Source: Branchiostoma floridae (taxonomy: Eukaryota > Chordata > Leptocardii > Amphioxiformes > Branchiostomatidae). From it: DNA of 60,000 nt. Below are positions 28,201-43,200 of this stretch, in pieces. The first letter of the stretch is position 1; each line of letters starts with the position of its first letter. Made by a program: the position numbers and the translations under genes. The stretch spans positions 6,418,196 through 6,478,195 of the forward strand of contig NC_049979.1 in NCBI RefSeq assembly GCF_000003815.2. Reading direction: 5' to 3'. The notes under the pieces are model-generated. The model did not search any database. It saw only the letters and a program-made list of their open reading frames with translations, and was not told the DNA's origin.

Positions 28201-31200
28201 ACAAATATTCACAACAAACAACTGGTGGTGGTGGTGTCTTCAATGATGCACTGCTTACTCTTGTCACATTTAGAGTTTTCTAGCTTAACCTTCAAGTTTA
28301 AACCTATTACAATCTGGAATGAATTATACTCAAGACATTAGAACTATTCTTTATCTCTGTCTTGATTTATCTTTCTCAAACTTTTACTTGATCCATCGTG
28401 TTCTTCAGAAGGATAGTGTTGCAATGCTGATGATTTTGTCAAAATGTGTTGCAGCGGAACAGTTGTTCACATACCGTGCAGCGTCCATACTCGTCACACT
28501 GGCTGGAGTGGCCGTTACAGTTGCACCTCGGCCTCTCCACAGGCTGGCAGTCCTCGGGTGTGCCCTGGCGGGGATCTCCCACAAACCCAGGCAGACAACG
28601 CTCACAGGAGGCACCCATAGTGTTGTGTAAGCAATTCTAAGAGAGGGATGAAATACCAAAACAGTTCAGTCAATGACACTACATGTATAACTCTAGTTCA
28701 CCTTTATCCGCGTAGTAACCTAAATCAGTTGTATTTAACAACACGGTATTTAGGGATATCAAGTCCACAGACGGTAGCTTCAAACGACAATATTTTCCAA
28801 ATATTACAGTTTGAAACCACTGTCTGTCGACTTGATGTCCCTAGATACCAAGTTTTTAAATACAACGGATATAGGTTACTCCACGTATAAATGTGAACTA
28901 GCGTTATATAGTTGAGTTGTGTAGCATAACAGATTAGCCTTATTGTATTAGATATGATTGAGAGAAAGTTAACAGAATGAATGAAATAGCATTTCCTTGT
29001 GCTTTACTTTTGGAATACATTTATGTTTGAATATCCCTTTTCGTCTTCAGAAATAAGGTGATGACATTTACCAGCAAGTATAAAACACTTCTCGGCCTTC
29101 CACATGAACCTTACTGTCAGTAGTACAGAGACCCAAGCTGTTATCAACTAAAGCTTGAAATTGCCATGGTAACATATAGCAACAGCTGGCAGTGGCTGTC
29201 CTAAAGTTGTTCATGTCAGTGTGTTGGTAAAAATTTTTATATATCTCAGTAGACTGATAAAAACAGTTTCTTAAACTGGAAATCCTTTGATCCTCTCAAC
29301 TAAGAGATTTTCAAAGGAGCCTATCCAACAGCCCCGTGACAATAGGAAGTATTAACATAATGTGCTAAAGGCCATGATATCAAAAGCTTGCTAATACCTC
29401 CTCAGTGTATCTGATATTATCATTTCAGAGCATCACAGGGAATAAAGTTTTCCACCACAATTGACAAAAGAATCCCACTTAGAGTAGAGGTCAAGAGGTC
29501 ATTGTTAAGTTGAGGCATCAAATTTCTTTTGTTTCTGTCCCTGTCAAAGTTCCTACCAAGCACTGTCCATAAGAGTCACACTGGTCAGAGTGGCCGTTGC
29601 AGTTGCAGGAGACAGTCGGGCGGATAGGCTGGCAGTCGGTGGGTGTGCCACGGCGGGCATCACCACGGAAGCCGGGCTTACATCGCTCGCACTGGCTGCC
29701 AACAGTGTTGTGCTGGCAGTTCTGGAAGCAAAATAGAAGGCAAGGCAGGTAAGCAGAGATGTCCAGATCAGCATCCTAACATCAATTCTCTTGCAAACAA
29801 TTCTTCACATCATCCACAAAGGTCTGCTGCTTACACAAAGCTCCTTGTTTATGTATAAAAAATGTCTCCCTTTTTTTGCCAAGGCAATGATGGAAAAGGG
29901 CAGATGCAGGTGCTTGCTTAATTCTCACTGACACTGATAACTCCACATCTCAGTTGCCATGACAATACCTCCCAGCAAAGTGTTTCCTTATTGGTGGAGT
30001 TGCAGCCTTAATGAAATTGGGATGGATTTCTGGTCGATTTCCAACCCTTTCCTTAAATCCTGAAGGTTTACCCTGTGCCATCAGCTTTGAAAAGAAATCA
30101 TTTTCAATTGACAATAACCTAGAATGTGAGAATAGACAGGGATTTGTTGAATAAGTTTGTAGTGATGTACCATGGAGTATGTTACATGCTATATCTTCTA
30201 CCACTGAGAGGAAGAAAACTTGTTGACATGCTTAAGTGAATTTCATTTTTTTGAATGTGTGTCAGATGAAACAAGTTCAGAACATTGATATGAAAATTAC
30301 TACATCATACATGACAAGGTAGTGAAAATTATGCACTTTCTAACGTTACCAATTGTGTAAGTTGATTCAGTCTTTGGATTACATGTAGTTAACACATCCA
30401 GGAACTAAAATCCATAAGCCACATTTGCTTAAGACTAATTTGGAATGTTTCTATACCAAATGTTTGAATGACATAAACATTTTGCAGCTTTGGTATAACG
30501 TTACATGTCTATAAATACAGGGGTAACAAGTGTTTGTTATAATTTATAGTGAAAAGTAAATTGTACCTTGCCAACCATATCTGCCCTGAAGGACTATCTC
30601 TGATAGGTGCAACAAAGCATGAGGGAATGACACATGAATTGGAACGTCCTTCAGCACCATGGACATAAATGGGTGAGCCCAAACGGTGCTTTCCATATCA
30701 GATAAAAGAGATGTCATCAGCCATGTTCTCACTGAATCAGATATTTTCATTGGGTCAACATTGGGATGAAATTGTGTGGCTTAATTAGCTTGTATGAGGT
30801 TGTAGAATAAGAAGTATGCAATTTTATGTCTGATATTAAAGCTGGACATCTTTTTAGGAATGAAAAAAAATCGATTACATCCTGATTGATTGATTTATTT
30901 GATTGTTGTCCCAAACTAACTAGCACACCATCCAGGCTTAAGTTTTCTTTGTGGCTTGCATAAATTTTTGGAAGGATTCTATTGAAAGCACCAAAAATTT
31001 CTGGAAAATTCTGCCATCAACAAGATTTCTCTCACACCCTCTAATAAATCGTCCTTGTGTTGTTGTCAAGGCGACCTACCCTGCACTGCCCGTACTGGTC
31101 ACAGTCATTAGAGTGGCCATAGCAATTACAGGTGGGGAGGGCTTGGCAGTCGCTGGGCGTGCCTCTACGCGGGTCACCATAGTAACCCGGTATGCAGCGC

Positions 31201-34200
31201 TCGCAGTTGACTCCCATGGTGTTGTGCTGACAGTTCTAGAGGCATACATGTAGGTAGAACTGACCTTAGCTCATTAATAGATGTGGTAAAAAAAATGCTG
31301 GATGAGTGTCAGTAATGTAATGTTAGTCTGTTATCTCTCTGATCGAAGCTTGTGTCCCCTGATCATCTGAGTAGACATAAGGTGACCGTGGATGGAGTCA
31401 GTAGTAGAGAAGTTCATGCAAAATGTAGATTCAATAGACATAAGTAAAAAAGCAAGTTAAAATATGCATAAAAGCCTCAAATGATTCGAGTGGTTATAAT
31501 CTAATGAAAAGGCTACAGAGGTTAGTGTATGTTGATTTGTGCAGAGGTTACAATTAGCTACTGATGCTTGTATCATGTGAATAGCAAATATACTGCCCAG
31601 CCACACTGTGTATATGTACTTTGTGTCAACCAATGTGCAAGCCTTGGTAAGACTGGTGTTAAGTGCAAGATAGCACTATTGCTTCATAAGATGCCTTGTA
31701 TAGAAAGCCAACCTGATATTCAATGCCAACCATCATACACTGCTAGCAAAGAAAGACACATTATAGAGCAAGGAAGCATAAATGCTGAGACATATACATT
31801 AGATATAGTCAGTACTGTATCATGACATCTTACTTGTGACATTAACTAATAACATTACTTACTAGGAAACTGTCATATTGGTATGATCAATACTCGTGTG
31901 ATATGTGATATAAATTAATTCTTATGACAGATGGAGATCACATTGCAAACACTCATGTATAAGAACACTCATGCGACCATAACAATATGGCAATATACCT
32001 ACCTACCATAAAAATAACAAGCATTTCCATATTGTTTCAACAGTTCCGACACAACTGAATACAAGGTGCTTTAGGTGCAATAAGGTGCTCCAGGTGCATT
32101 TTGGAGCTATGATTCCAAGCAGGTGTGTGTAATATGTTATGGGCTATTTTTTTTCTGGTAGAACTAAATTTAGATATGTGATCATTGAAGCGATTTTTCG
32201 AAGTGGCCTTCAGTTAGTTGTGTGAAGCTTAAGAGTCGGTGTATTGTCGGTAGCATTGTGAAAATAGCATGCACTGGTCATTGTGTCAAACATCAGTCCT
32301 CACCAGACAGTTCCCCTGTGAGTCACAGTCATTTGAGTGTCCGTTACAATTGCATCTAGCTACGGGCTGGCAGTCCTGTTCTGTCCCGCGGGTCGCGTCA
32401 CCTTCGTAACCTGGCGCACACCTCTCACAACGATCCCCAGCCGTGTTATGCTGGCAGTTCTGGAATGAACCAACCCATTCACAACATTTGGTTAGTTATT
32501 TCCTCTCACCCACTGCGATTGAAATGGCAGAAAATGAACAGTGGAACACACACATAGAAACAGAAACTTTTCATGTTAGGTTTTTATTTTAATCCTGAGT
32601 GTTAGGGTCCATATGGGAGCTGGTAGTCTGGTCAGTAATAAACTGACCTAAATCCCAGGCACATTTCTGGCCAATACTGAAGGCATAGTGAAGACCAATC
32701 ATAACAGTTTTTGTATCAAATTCTCACTACGTGTGGCTCTCACTGTGATTTATGTGCAGTGTAAGTGTACCATAACTACTACCATTCATTGTGTTAGACT
32801 AAAAGCAATCAGTGGAAAAGGTATAAACCTAGATAGACAAAAAGGTGACTGACCAGGCACTTCCCAGACACGTCACACTCTATGGCATGGTTGTTGCAGT
32901 CACACAGCGCAAGCGGCTGACAGTCGTTAGGGGTCCCCTTTCTGGGGTCTCCCACGAAGCCAGGCAAGCAGCGTTCACATGAGTTGCCCATGGTGTTATG
33001 CTCGCAATTCTGTTTGCATCAAGCACGTGCCAAGTCAAAATGTTCATGTGAGTGAGGCAGCAAGCATGTAACACAGCATGGTAATGATAGATTAATGTAC
33101 GTGCCAGAGCTGACATGATTAGTACCAGTATCTTCATGCATTGCTTCATTTGCTAATGTCATGGTTTTCTATTCTTCAGAAGGATAAGATAGACTTGCTA
33201 TCAGTACTGGACATTGTCAGAAAATGCTTACCAACAAGTGTGTCAGTAACACAGTTGTTGGTAAGCATTTTCAGACACATGCACATATGACGATAGGGCC
33301 TATTCAGCTTGCTTGTCAGATCCAACTCTTTCCAACGGAACAGTCCTCCAATGGTTGTTCCACATACCTGTATGCTCTAACAGGACTACCCTCTTAATAC
33401 AAAATCTTTAAACGTTGTGATAAAAGCAGCACTTGCTCATATGGCTAACTGTACAGTTGAACACAGCTGTATGACAAACATTGCAATGAGTACACGCATG
33501 ATGCATGTGGGTAGATGACATGCAGGTTATCTTACCTGGCACCGGCCAGTGACAGGGTCACAATCATTGGAATGCCCGTTGCAGTTGCACTGATCTGAAA
33601 TATATCAAAATGTCTTAGATCATATTTTGTATACATATTTTGAAGACATAAAATCAAATGCCGATATGACATATGACATATCATCATTCATTTTCTGGTG
33701 CTTAAATTCTTTTATTCAAAACAGAGTTTCATAGAAGCTAAGGCCTGGAAGCCTCTTCAGCTTGACAATGCTTGACATTATCTTGGGCACTGATAGACTA
33801 ACATATTGTAGATGTATAGTTTCATATACTGTACTTGGCTAAGAAAGAAAGGTTTGGGTTTGACATGTTGACATGTATTATTACTTGATGTATCATTTCG
33901 GTATGATTTCGGTATGGCGGACTTCAAAAGGCGTCTTCTAACAAGAAACACCCGTTCTGTATACCTTCCACTATATTTGGAGAATCTTTATGAACAAATT
34001 CATTAAATAGATAAATAAAAAATAGATAAAAAATATCATAGCTCTCCCAGAGTTTATGGCAGCAAGACCACTTCCTGTCACTGCCCTACTGTACATGAAG
34101 TTACCCACCACAAGCAATTTCATCAGAGCGGTCTTGGCAGTCAGCCTCTCCGTCACAGCGGTACGTGATGGCCACACACTCGTCACCTGACTGGCACTCG

Positions 34201-37200
34201 AACTGGTTGACGAAGCAGCTGGATCCAGGTGCCACAGCTGTGGGATAGAGGAACTGGACATTAGTATCTGTATTTAGTTACCATATCAGTGCAACATCGT
34301 GATAACATTTGGCGTTGTTTGGGTACTAGTACGTTTACTTGCTCATAGCCACAGTGCGACTGTTGTATTGTTGAGCATGCCCGGTAATATCTTATGAAAG
34401 CTATTATGCTCTATAATACTGAACTGAATGCTCTACAATACAACTGTTGCACTGTGGCTAACTTGTTCAGTGGTTTGACTCTGGTGTTGGTACTCTACTC
34501 TAGTTCTTTAATTGAGCGGCTTTGTCCGACTTCGTCTGTCTTCCTCCCTTCGTGTATGTTTGACCAAGGAGCTTTTATCAAAGCTTTGATAAAAGCTCCT
34601 TGGTTTGACAGATGAAAACAACGATGACTTACGGCAGTCTTTTTCGTCGCTGTTGTCCCCACAGTCGTCCTCCCCGTCGCACTGGTAGATGGCGTCTTCA
34701 CACCCGCCATTGTCACAGCGGAACTCGTCCGACGCGCACTGCCTCACAGCTGGAAATAGTAAAAACGAATATGACATGTAAGTGGACGAGCTGGGATCTC
34801 AATAACGGCACACTGGCAAAAAGCACAACCCAGTGTATACAAAAAGCGACAGGCGTATATGTAGCCTTATATTGTTTGTGACGATCTACTCCTAGCCTCT
34901 ACCAGACTCCCGCTGGCCGAATAGGGGACTTTGGCCAAGGTAGGAATAAAAGCCTAGTAGGCGTGTTTTCCGGTCGCAAACTGTACTCTTTGGCCATCTA
35001 ACCCCTTTGGCGTCTTCTTTAGCCAATTTATCCTATTTTTCCAGCGACCTGTGGAGCCTGGTAGAGGCTAGGTATATGACCATATTCATGGCCATTGCCA
35101 CAAAAATCTTCCGTCTGTGGACAAGCCGTTTTGAGGGCGGCTAAGGTGTCCCGGGTTGGTGGGACAGTAAAAATGCCAAACTGAACTGTTTCGCTCCGAG
35201 ACACCAAGGACTAACTAGCCGCTCACTCTAAAGACGCACCAGTCCAGTCATATCAGTAACGTCGGTCCAATATCCTAGCTGTTAGACCCACCTGGCATCC
35301 GTTGGCCTCCTACATTCTGCCCACCGACCGACGATATCAAGACGCAAAGAATGCCAAAAATCCACACCAAGAACGATCTCAAAATCGCCATCTTTGCCTG
35401 AATTTGCTGCGGGGCCTACCCTGAACTGTAAGTATAACACTCCTCAGAGTCCTTTCCCCAGCGACTAACGTTTGGTTCAAAGCCGAGTGCTCCAAATACC
35501 AACTGTCTCCTCTAGTGCCAACTATGTTGAAATCAATCACTCGAAAACAGCCATCCACATGATTTTACCAAACTAGGGGGGGGTGGGTGCATGGGCATTT
35601 TTGTAATACAGTACTTCAACGATGAAAATACTTCATTGTCCGTATACAATATTCTGGCTAACTTGGAAATACAGTGAATTTACTTTTTATTTTTAGTCAA
35701 ACAACATCCATGTTCTTGTGAACACCCCAGGGCCATCCGTGTGGTAGAGACTAGCCAGACCCGCCTTTGCTGTGACTGGAGCTTAACCGCCACCTGTTTC
35801 ATACCAGGGCGTCAGTGGAGCTCAAGGTCAACAGTTAAATTACTGGCAATATCGTCACTTGGTAGATTGAAAAGCTGTCGCTATTGAAGGAAATGGAACA
35901 CAGACCTCTCATCCGCCAAGCCTTGGTGGAATTGAGATGACAACGTCTTGTTCCATGCTTGAGTCGAGGTAGCAAGAAATGATGGAGACACGAAGGGCAC
36001 AAGTACCCCATGAGCTTTCGCGGATAACACATTGGAATTTTATGGAATTTTCTTCACACAAAGTATACCATAAATTCGTAGAAGGAACTTTTGTGTCGCC
36101 TATTGATATGGTCATGAGTAGATAGAACAACAACAGGATTATTCTACTCCTGGTTGAGGTTCAACGGTCCCTGGCTACAGGGCGATCTTGGCATTTCCGT
36201 ACACACGTGTGTGAACAACACCCTGGGATGATGACGAATACAAAATAATGAGAAAGATTGATGTCTTAATTGTCATGGTATGTACCATGTTCTTGGGGAG
36301 TTACTCAAGAAGGCTCAATGTGTTGGGGAGAACTGAGAGATTGAACTTTTTATTTACGGTTTGCCATTGTACGGGAGCTGACGGGGAATGGGATGTGTCT
36401 CGCGTGCACTTAGTGCTAGAAAGGTTGAGCAAGTCGTAAGGTGACATTGCAAGGGAAAATCTCCTAAAAGCGGGGTTCAAGTCCTGCCTCATTCTTGTAC
36501 TGTTTCAGCAAAACAGGATTACCACCGCGTGTTGACATTGTGATCCAAATGCACTCTGTAAATTTAACGTCACCATATTTTAACACCGAATGACTTTGCA
36601 ATGTTGTTATTATACGGCTGGCCTCTCAGTCAACTCAGTTCATACTGTCGGTACTAAACACTCGGTAACTAGGTCGCTCAACTTAGTTTAAGCACTGGCA
36701 TCGTACCAACAACCTAGTATACCTTATACAAACCGAGGAGCTGGCATCTGTCGACTGCTGCCATGGGCTGTGTTTCTGTCCGACACAATTGTTACTGGGA
36801 CGCTTCAGCTAGCGTGATCCATTATAAACCCAACTTGCAGGGGCGTGCCGAGGTCGATCAGGCAGCAAGGGTTTTCGTGATAGATAAACCTCAACATCTC
36901 AAGCAATGGAGACAGAATTATACCATCCAAAAGAACACTTTTTGATACCATTGTATAGCGGCAGTCCCTAGGACGTACGGACACGCCTGTCATGATAATG
37001 AAGCGTTCGGAAAGGAGAATCCTCCTTGGTGTCTGGACTGAGTGCAGCTACACGCTGCATCAGAGTCTAGCTATTCCAACATTTTTCAGTGTCCAAAATG
37101 AAGCGGCATAACGTTGATGTCTTCTTAGCGTCAAATAATTTAGATAAAGAAATCTACTCTAATAATGTAATGTCATTTTGGTGACACATTATCATATAAG

Positions 37201-40200
37201 ACCAAACAATTTCAACTCACGGCAGTTCTTCTCGTCAGACCTGTCCTGGCAGTCAGCATCATCGTCACACTGATAGTCGGCAGGGATGCACTCTCCGTCA
37301 TCACAGGTGAACTGGTCATCGTCGCACACAGATGACGTCGCTGGAACAGACAAGTTAACGATATGTAAGTTTGATAGACCATACAGTCATTGGCTTTTGA
37401 TGGCATTGCATACTCCGCCAGTATAGGGAAAACGGTCACCAGAACAGCCAGGTTAACATCTATATCTATGGCTGAATAGATAACACGTTACATGTAATTC
37501 ACAGTAACAAACGTTCTGTTCTTGCAAGTTACAACACAAGGACGACACTGCAACAGAAAAATGACGGATATTCTGAGTAGTAATCTATCTGCGACGAGGT
37601 AGGAAAACAAGCCCAAGAGCATAATCTTATTAAGTTAATACTGCCCTATAAAAAAATGATTTCAGCACAGCCGTAACCCAATGTGTGCGTTTAATGTAAT
37701 ATTACTAGCTTTCGACGACATTGCATTTTCCGCCAGTACGGGTCGTTGTTCTACGTATTGACAGATTCGTGTAAAGAAACGGAAGTACATGTATACAAAC
37801 ATACCCAGCAAGATCTATTACACATGCAACAATTGAAAAGTTTCCAACACCGAGTGCACTGTTGTGTAACAATAGAGAAACAGTCATCACGATAAAGCCA
37901 AGCGCAACATGAGAACACAGGGTTCACCTTCAACAAGATTTTATCTGCATCATTTCCAAAAGAATTGTAGATCTATGCCCTGTGGTCAGATTCAGACCAA
38001 TAGTAGACATTGCTGCATGGATCCGATATGACTGCTAGTAAGGCATAGATAAATCCCAGCTTAACATTTATGTTGGGTTATTTCCGCTGCCACGCCTAGA
38101 GTTACACATATACTACGAGCCAGCACCTTGTTACAATCTTGTCACATGATTCTTAGTTAACCCTATCCCAAGGTATGCGACCTACAAAATCTCTGTGATA
38201 TCTTCAGTCCGTCTAGGGACACGAGGCACTTTCTAGCCATTTTGTGATGCAAGGAAATTATTTCTGTGAAATGTCTTGGCTAGGATGTTGACCGATATTT
38301 GTCTGCATAACCATGAAATGTTCATCCGATATAGGTGTGTTCCAGTTATCATAATCTCCTTGATAACGAAGAAAAGTAACAAGTGTATTTTGTCTTTTAA
38401 CGCCTGGCATAGCTACTTAAGCTCTCCTCAGCGACCCTAACCCATTAGCCTAGGTATATATCATGTGTGGCCGCACTAGTTTGTTTGCATTGGCAGAGCA
38501 CATCGGTGATGGGTGAGAGGACACTCTGAAGCACCAGTATTTTGGTACAAAGGGGGGTAGGAAACATGACGAGCTATAGAGCGAACATGGGTCTACTGTG
38601 GTAGACGACACCTCCTGTAAACCAAAATAAATAAATCAAGCAGCAGAATGAATTGTACATCGAGTCAGACGTGTCAGATAGCATCCACTAAATGTCATCA
38701 CGGCATCAGTGACTGCGAATGTACTTTTCAGCCAGCGATGAAATTTGGTGAACGATATCTGAAAGTCTTACTCTTATGAGAATTCTCGCCCAGTTGCTTC
38801 ATTTATCTTAGTTTGCGCACTGTTCTACCCGAATATCTAAAATTCATTGGTGCATGAAGGAGACACATGCATTGCCATCTGTTCAATCAATGGCTATATC
38901 CAAGTCGCATGTAATCGACAGTATCAACCAACATTACACAGAAACAAAAAGAATCTGTGCAGCCTTCCCAAAGCTATACCAGAAGGAAAATTGGTCTCTC
39001 TTTCTTTCTTTCTCTCTCTTCTTTTGTCTGTCTCTGTCTCTCTCTCTCTTTCTCTCTGTCTCCCTATCTGTCTGTCTCTCTCTGTCTCTATGTATATATA
39101 TATATATATCCCCATCCTTACAAGACCACCCGTGCTGACCCCTGTCTCGTTAATCTTACTACTTAATGTATGCTTCTTCTACTTCACGCCTACTCAAAAA
39201 AAGTTTCGTCCCCAAAATGACAAAAACGTCATGACTGTTGTTAGTGACAAACCACCATGCTCGGGGACGTATACATGTATAGCGTATGTAACTAAGTCAT
39301 CTGTTGTGGGCAAGTCGGAGACCAGATCATACAATCCCTCATTACGATGAACAGTCACATCTAGCTAGGCAAAGCCGAAGAAAAACCTGGCAGGTGACAT
39401 TTCTTGACTATATGCCACAACCTTCCGTATAGTGTATAGTGGTTAAACTTTGCGATACATCCTACGAACTCAACAGCCTTATGACTAACGATATGGTCTT
39501 GGTTTTTAGCCCTTTACCCACGTTATGTTGGAAGCATATAGCTGTATAACGTAAATTACGCAATGAATGAAGTAAATGTTGAAGTAAACGGAAAATCACA
39601 ACCACAAACATCTGGTAGTTTGTGTTGCCTGATGTTGTTCCCCGATGCCATTATTGTGTAACGTAGACACACATTGCTTCCCACTTTGTCCAACAGCAAT
39701 ATAATAGGGGATCTTATCAGGCCAAACGTTTCCTAAGTTCTCTACCCCCGCCTGTGAACTTCCAGCTGAAGTTAATCGTCTTGTGTCAACTCAGTTGCTT
39801 GGGTTGTCACGAAAGTAGCGGCCCGGGCCAGCTGCAGGGTGTTACCACTGACACGTGTACACACTGTTTGGTAACCAAAAGGTTCTGTATAGGCAAACAT
39901 GCACCAAGTACGTAGGTTGATTCCGTTGACCTATGGGGTAGGTACGTTACATATGACGCTAATATACATGGTTAGAGTTGGGGGTTACGACGCGTTGGTG
40001 GAACTGCATGATGCTGTGGTGTTGACAAGTAGAAGGATACCCTTGATACTTCGCAAGTTGTGAATTAAAGAAGAGAAACTATTCTGCGATGACATGATGA
40101 AATAAACTATCTAATAAGAGATTACCATGATACAAATGAAATAATTACTCCTTTTTGATGCCAACCTTTCTTTACATTCACTCATCACCATACCGGTTGC

Positions 40201-43200
40201 AGACCAATCGTACAACATGAACATTCACGACTCGAGGCTGCCTCTTCATCCAACCTGCCTACCGCTGACGGGGTAGTCAAGTTTAAGACGATGGAATGTT
40301 CGCGGTGGTTTTATGTTCGCGGTTTTCGCAGTGACTACTTCACCGCGAACTTAAAACCACTGCGAACATTTATAGTATGAGACCAAAAACCACCGCGAAA
40401 ACTTAAATGCAATAAAATTACAGTATGGCTTCACGAAACCCTTTAAAGGGTAATGGGATGTGAAAGCAAGTCTGTCTTGCGATAACACATGCAAGGCGGA
40501 ACATGCCGGTAGGGCATGGTTGGGGGAGGCACATATCCAACATGGCGGAACCTCCATGTTTATCTAGCCTTGATCCTTCTCACCACATGCTGTACCCAGC
40601 GGTGTCATGACTCAAACCAGTGTGCATTAATTTCAGTCTTGAAATTTGAGCAGGCAATGCCAATCCGATGTGATAGGTAAGGAAAAAGAACTCGAGTCCA
40701 TTCCAAGACACCAAATGTTTTTTCAACGGTATTTGTAATATTTTCAAATCATTGTCATAAAATCATAAAATGTTATGAATAATGAAATACAGGAATAAAT
40801 GTCATGTTCTGAAAATCCATACAGGAGTATTCTAAAGCAAAATCGACCATCGGCCATAAAATGTAGGTATCTATTAAAGACCCGTGTGCTTAGATCAGTG
40901 AGTGACCCTACTTGGGAGGTTTGTACTACAGCTTGGATTTATTAGACCAAGGCACCGGTCTACATGAGAGGCATATGTTCGCTTCCAAGGTGAGATGAAT
41001 GGTCCCTGGGTGCGGCATTTCGGTTCAAATGGCACCAGTGCAACCACCCTACACTGCTACATGGGGCCGCTTACATCCTATTTCACTCTACAAAGGGTTC
41101 TTTTCCCATTTCGGAAGATCAACCCCCAATGCCAGGGGTAAGTTAAACCCGGCGAAACGTGGCCATGTGCATAAACAAAGTATCCAATCTCATTTCAGAA
41201 TACATACTCGACTGTTTGCCATAACGTATAACTATAATGTAATAATAATGATAAGAAACGTCAGTATTAGAACAATGGGTATATGAGTAGCGAGGAAACC
41301 ACAATGTCATCTTTGACACTTCCGTTGCCGACACCTTGGATCATCAGCCTTGATGTGACCATGTTTACTTTGTTAACGCAGTCCTGTACCTTAAGTACGT
41401 GGACAAAGAACTCCCTGGACTGGCAGTCCGTTAGGAAGTGTATATAAGCTTATCGCGATCGAGTGATACCTTGTTTTCCCTTCAGCCCATGAGGGGTACT
41501 GCCAAGGTCATTCCTAAGCCAACCAACCAACTTGGAAGTCTTTGAAGTTATCACTCAGATGTAAATGAAACCAATTTAAAAGGAATAGTCCATGCAGGAA
41601 AACTAAACACAGATACTGCAGTGCTGAATAGAGAGATGTGTCCTTGCTGTCACGACCAAATAAAATGTAAAGATTGTCCGAAAGCCAATCAAGCTATCGG
41701 GGCCTTGTCAATGGCAGCTTCCGCACGGCATCTGCTTTGCATTAACTGGCCAGTTAATTATTTTCAAGAAACCCCAGAGATACAGAACACTGAACAGCCA
41801 CCAGTTGTCTCTTTTCTTTACAATATCACCGCGCAACTCTATAGACAATGTATTGCTGTGCTGTAGTTTTATCCTACACAATTATTTTCTCCGTATTCCA
41901 ATTACTTCTGGCGTACGAGCTGGCTTTGACAGAAAATATAAATAATGTTCACAACATACTACAGCTGTAGACACACCAGAACGATTTATTACCAGCTTTC
42001 CTGCTTACGGCTACACTCTAAAGTTCACAGTGCATAAATCTATCAAGGACATATTTCACTTTTCTACATTGAGGTCTATCTTGCGATTTGGATCTAATGT
42101 GTCTTTTTTTAATATCTGGCACATGAAATATGTAGCCTTCTGCACTTGTGTGGGCGATTAACACTTGGTCTGACATCTGAACCTGTTGTTTGTCTACCAA
42201 TCAGTACTACCTGTCACCAACAATTACACCAGACAAATCTCCAATACGGCGCCGTCCTTCATGTCACATTCTCACCATTCCAGGAAGCCCTGCTTCCTTT
42301 GTATGTGGCGGAAACCCACACAAACCTTCCTCATATATAGCAGTTGTAAAGTGAAGCTAGCAAACACTAAGCACGGCCCAGTCCAACTAGGACGGAGAAT
42401 CATCTGTAGAATGATGAAAAGAACACCGACCCAGTTGCTTTTTTTTCAGCAAGACCAGCAAGGGTAATGGGAGGGAGTCAAAATATTACACAAGAGCGCT
42501 GATGGAGATCACTGGAAAGGAATTTGATTTGACTTGGAGGAAAATTGACGTTCTTATACCACGTTCATGATATCTGGTCCTTACAAGCAGTATGGGTGCT
42601 AGGAAATAACCATTTCACTTCGTATTGATATATTTCAATAACAGAATCTTTTTTCCATCCACTGGGCAAAGAGCTTTCCGATATAATATTAATAATGTGC
42701 GTTCCGACTTCTCTCTGGAAGAGGTGTCGTCACATTTTTTCTTAATTCCCAAGATGAAAGACAATCTTCATGGGAACAGACACTAGATAAGAAAGATCAA
42801 GGTGATCTCCCCAGAGACGGGCGGGTGGATGGAAGTGATTAGCGAGTGGAAGTAGTTTAATGTGCAACATTCGGGCAAGTTCATCTGCGTGGAAATTACT
42901 AGAACTAAATTTAGAAGAGCGGAAAGGTGCTTGTGAAAGGGTCCCTAAATCCTTCACGGCAGTCAAGACAGACCTGTGTCCTTTCTACAGGAATGTTGCC
43001 CAATAAAACATCGTCTATAAAGAGCATTCCCTGAAACCAGGCCATGTCTAATTTTAGGGGGAGTAAATGAATGATTACACCAGTCATGGTACCTCTCAGT
43101 CCATTGATAATTGAGCCATTGGTAAGAAACGAGAAGAAGCCAAACAAATTATGTATTAGAATTGTTTTAGAACCCATGTTTTAGATTAGTCTTAGAAACC

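Noticed and set aside
36248-36439. 63-residue plus-strand ORF starting with a signal-peptide-like stretch
   Set aside because: Single short ORF with no mature-domain pattern or neighbouring exon; not supportable from sequence alone.
38847-39350. 167-residue plus-strand ORF with hydrophobic Leu/Ser stretches
   Set aside because: Most of it is the translated CT-rich microsatellite; there are no splice or domain signals.
42742-43177. Minus-strand ORFs with a short FIDDVLL motif that faintly recalls a reverse-transcriptase box
   Set aside because: Too short, in two frames, and without neighbouring RT motifs; not enough to call a retroelement.
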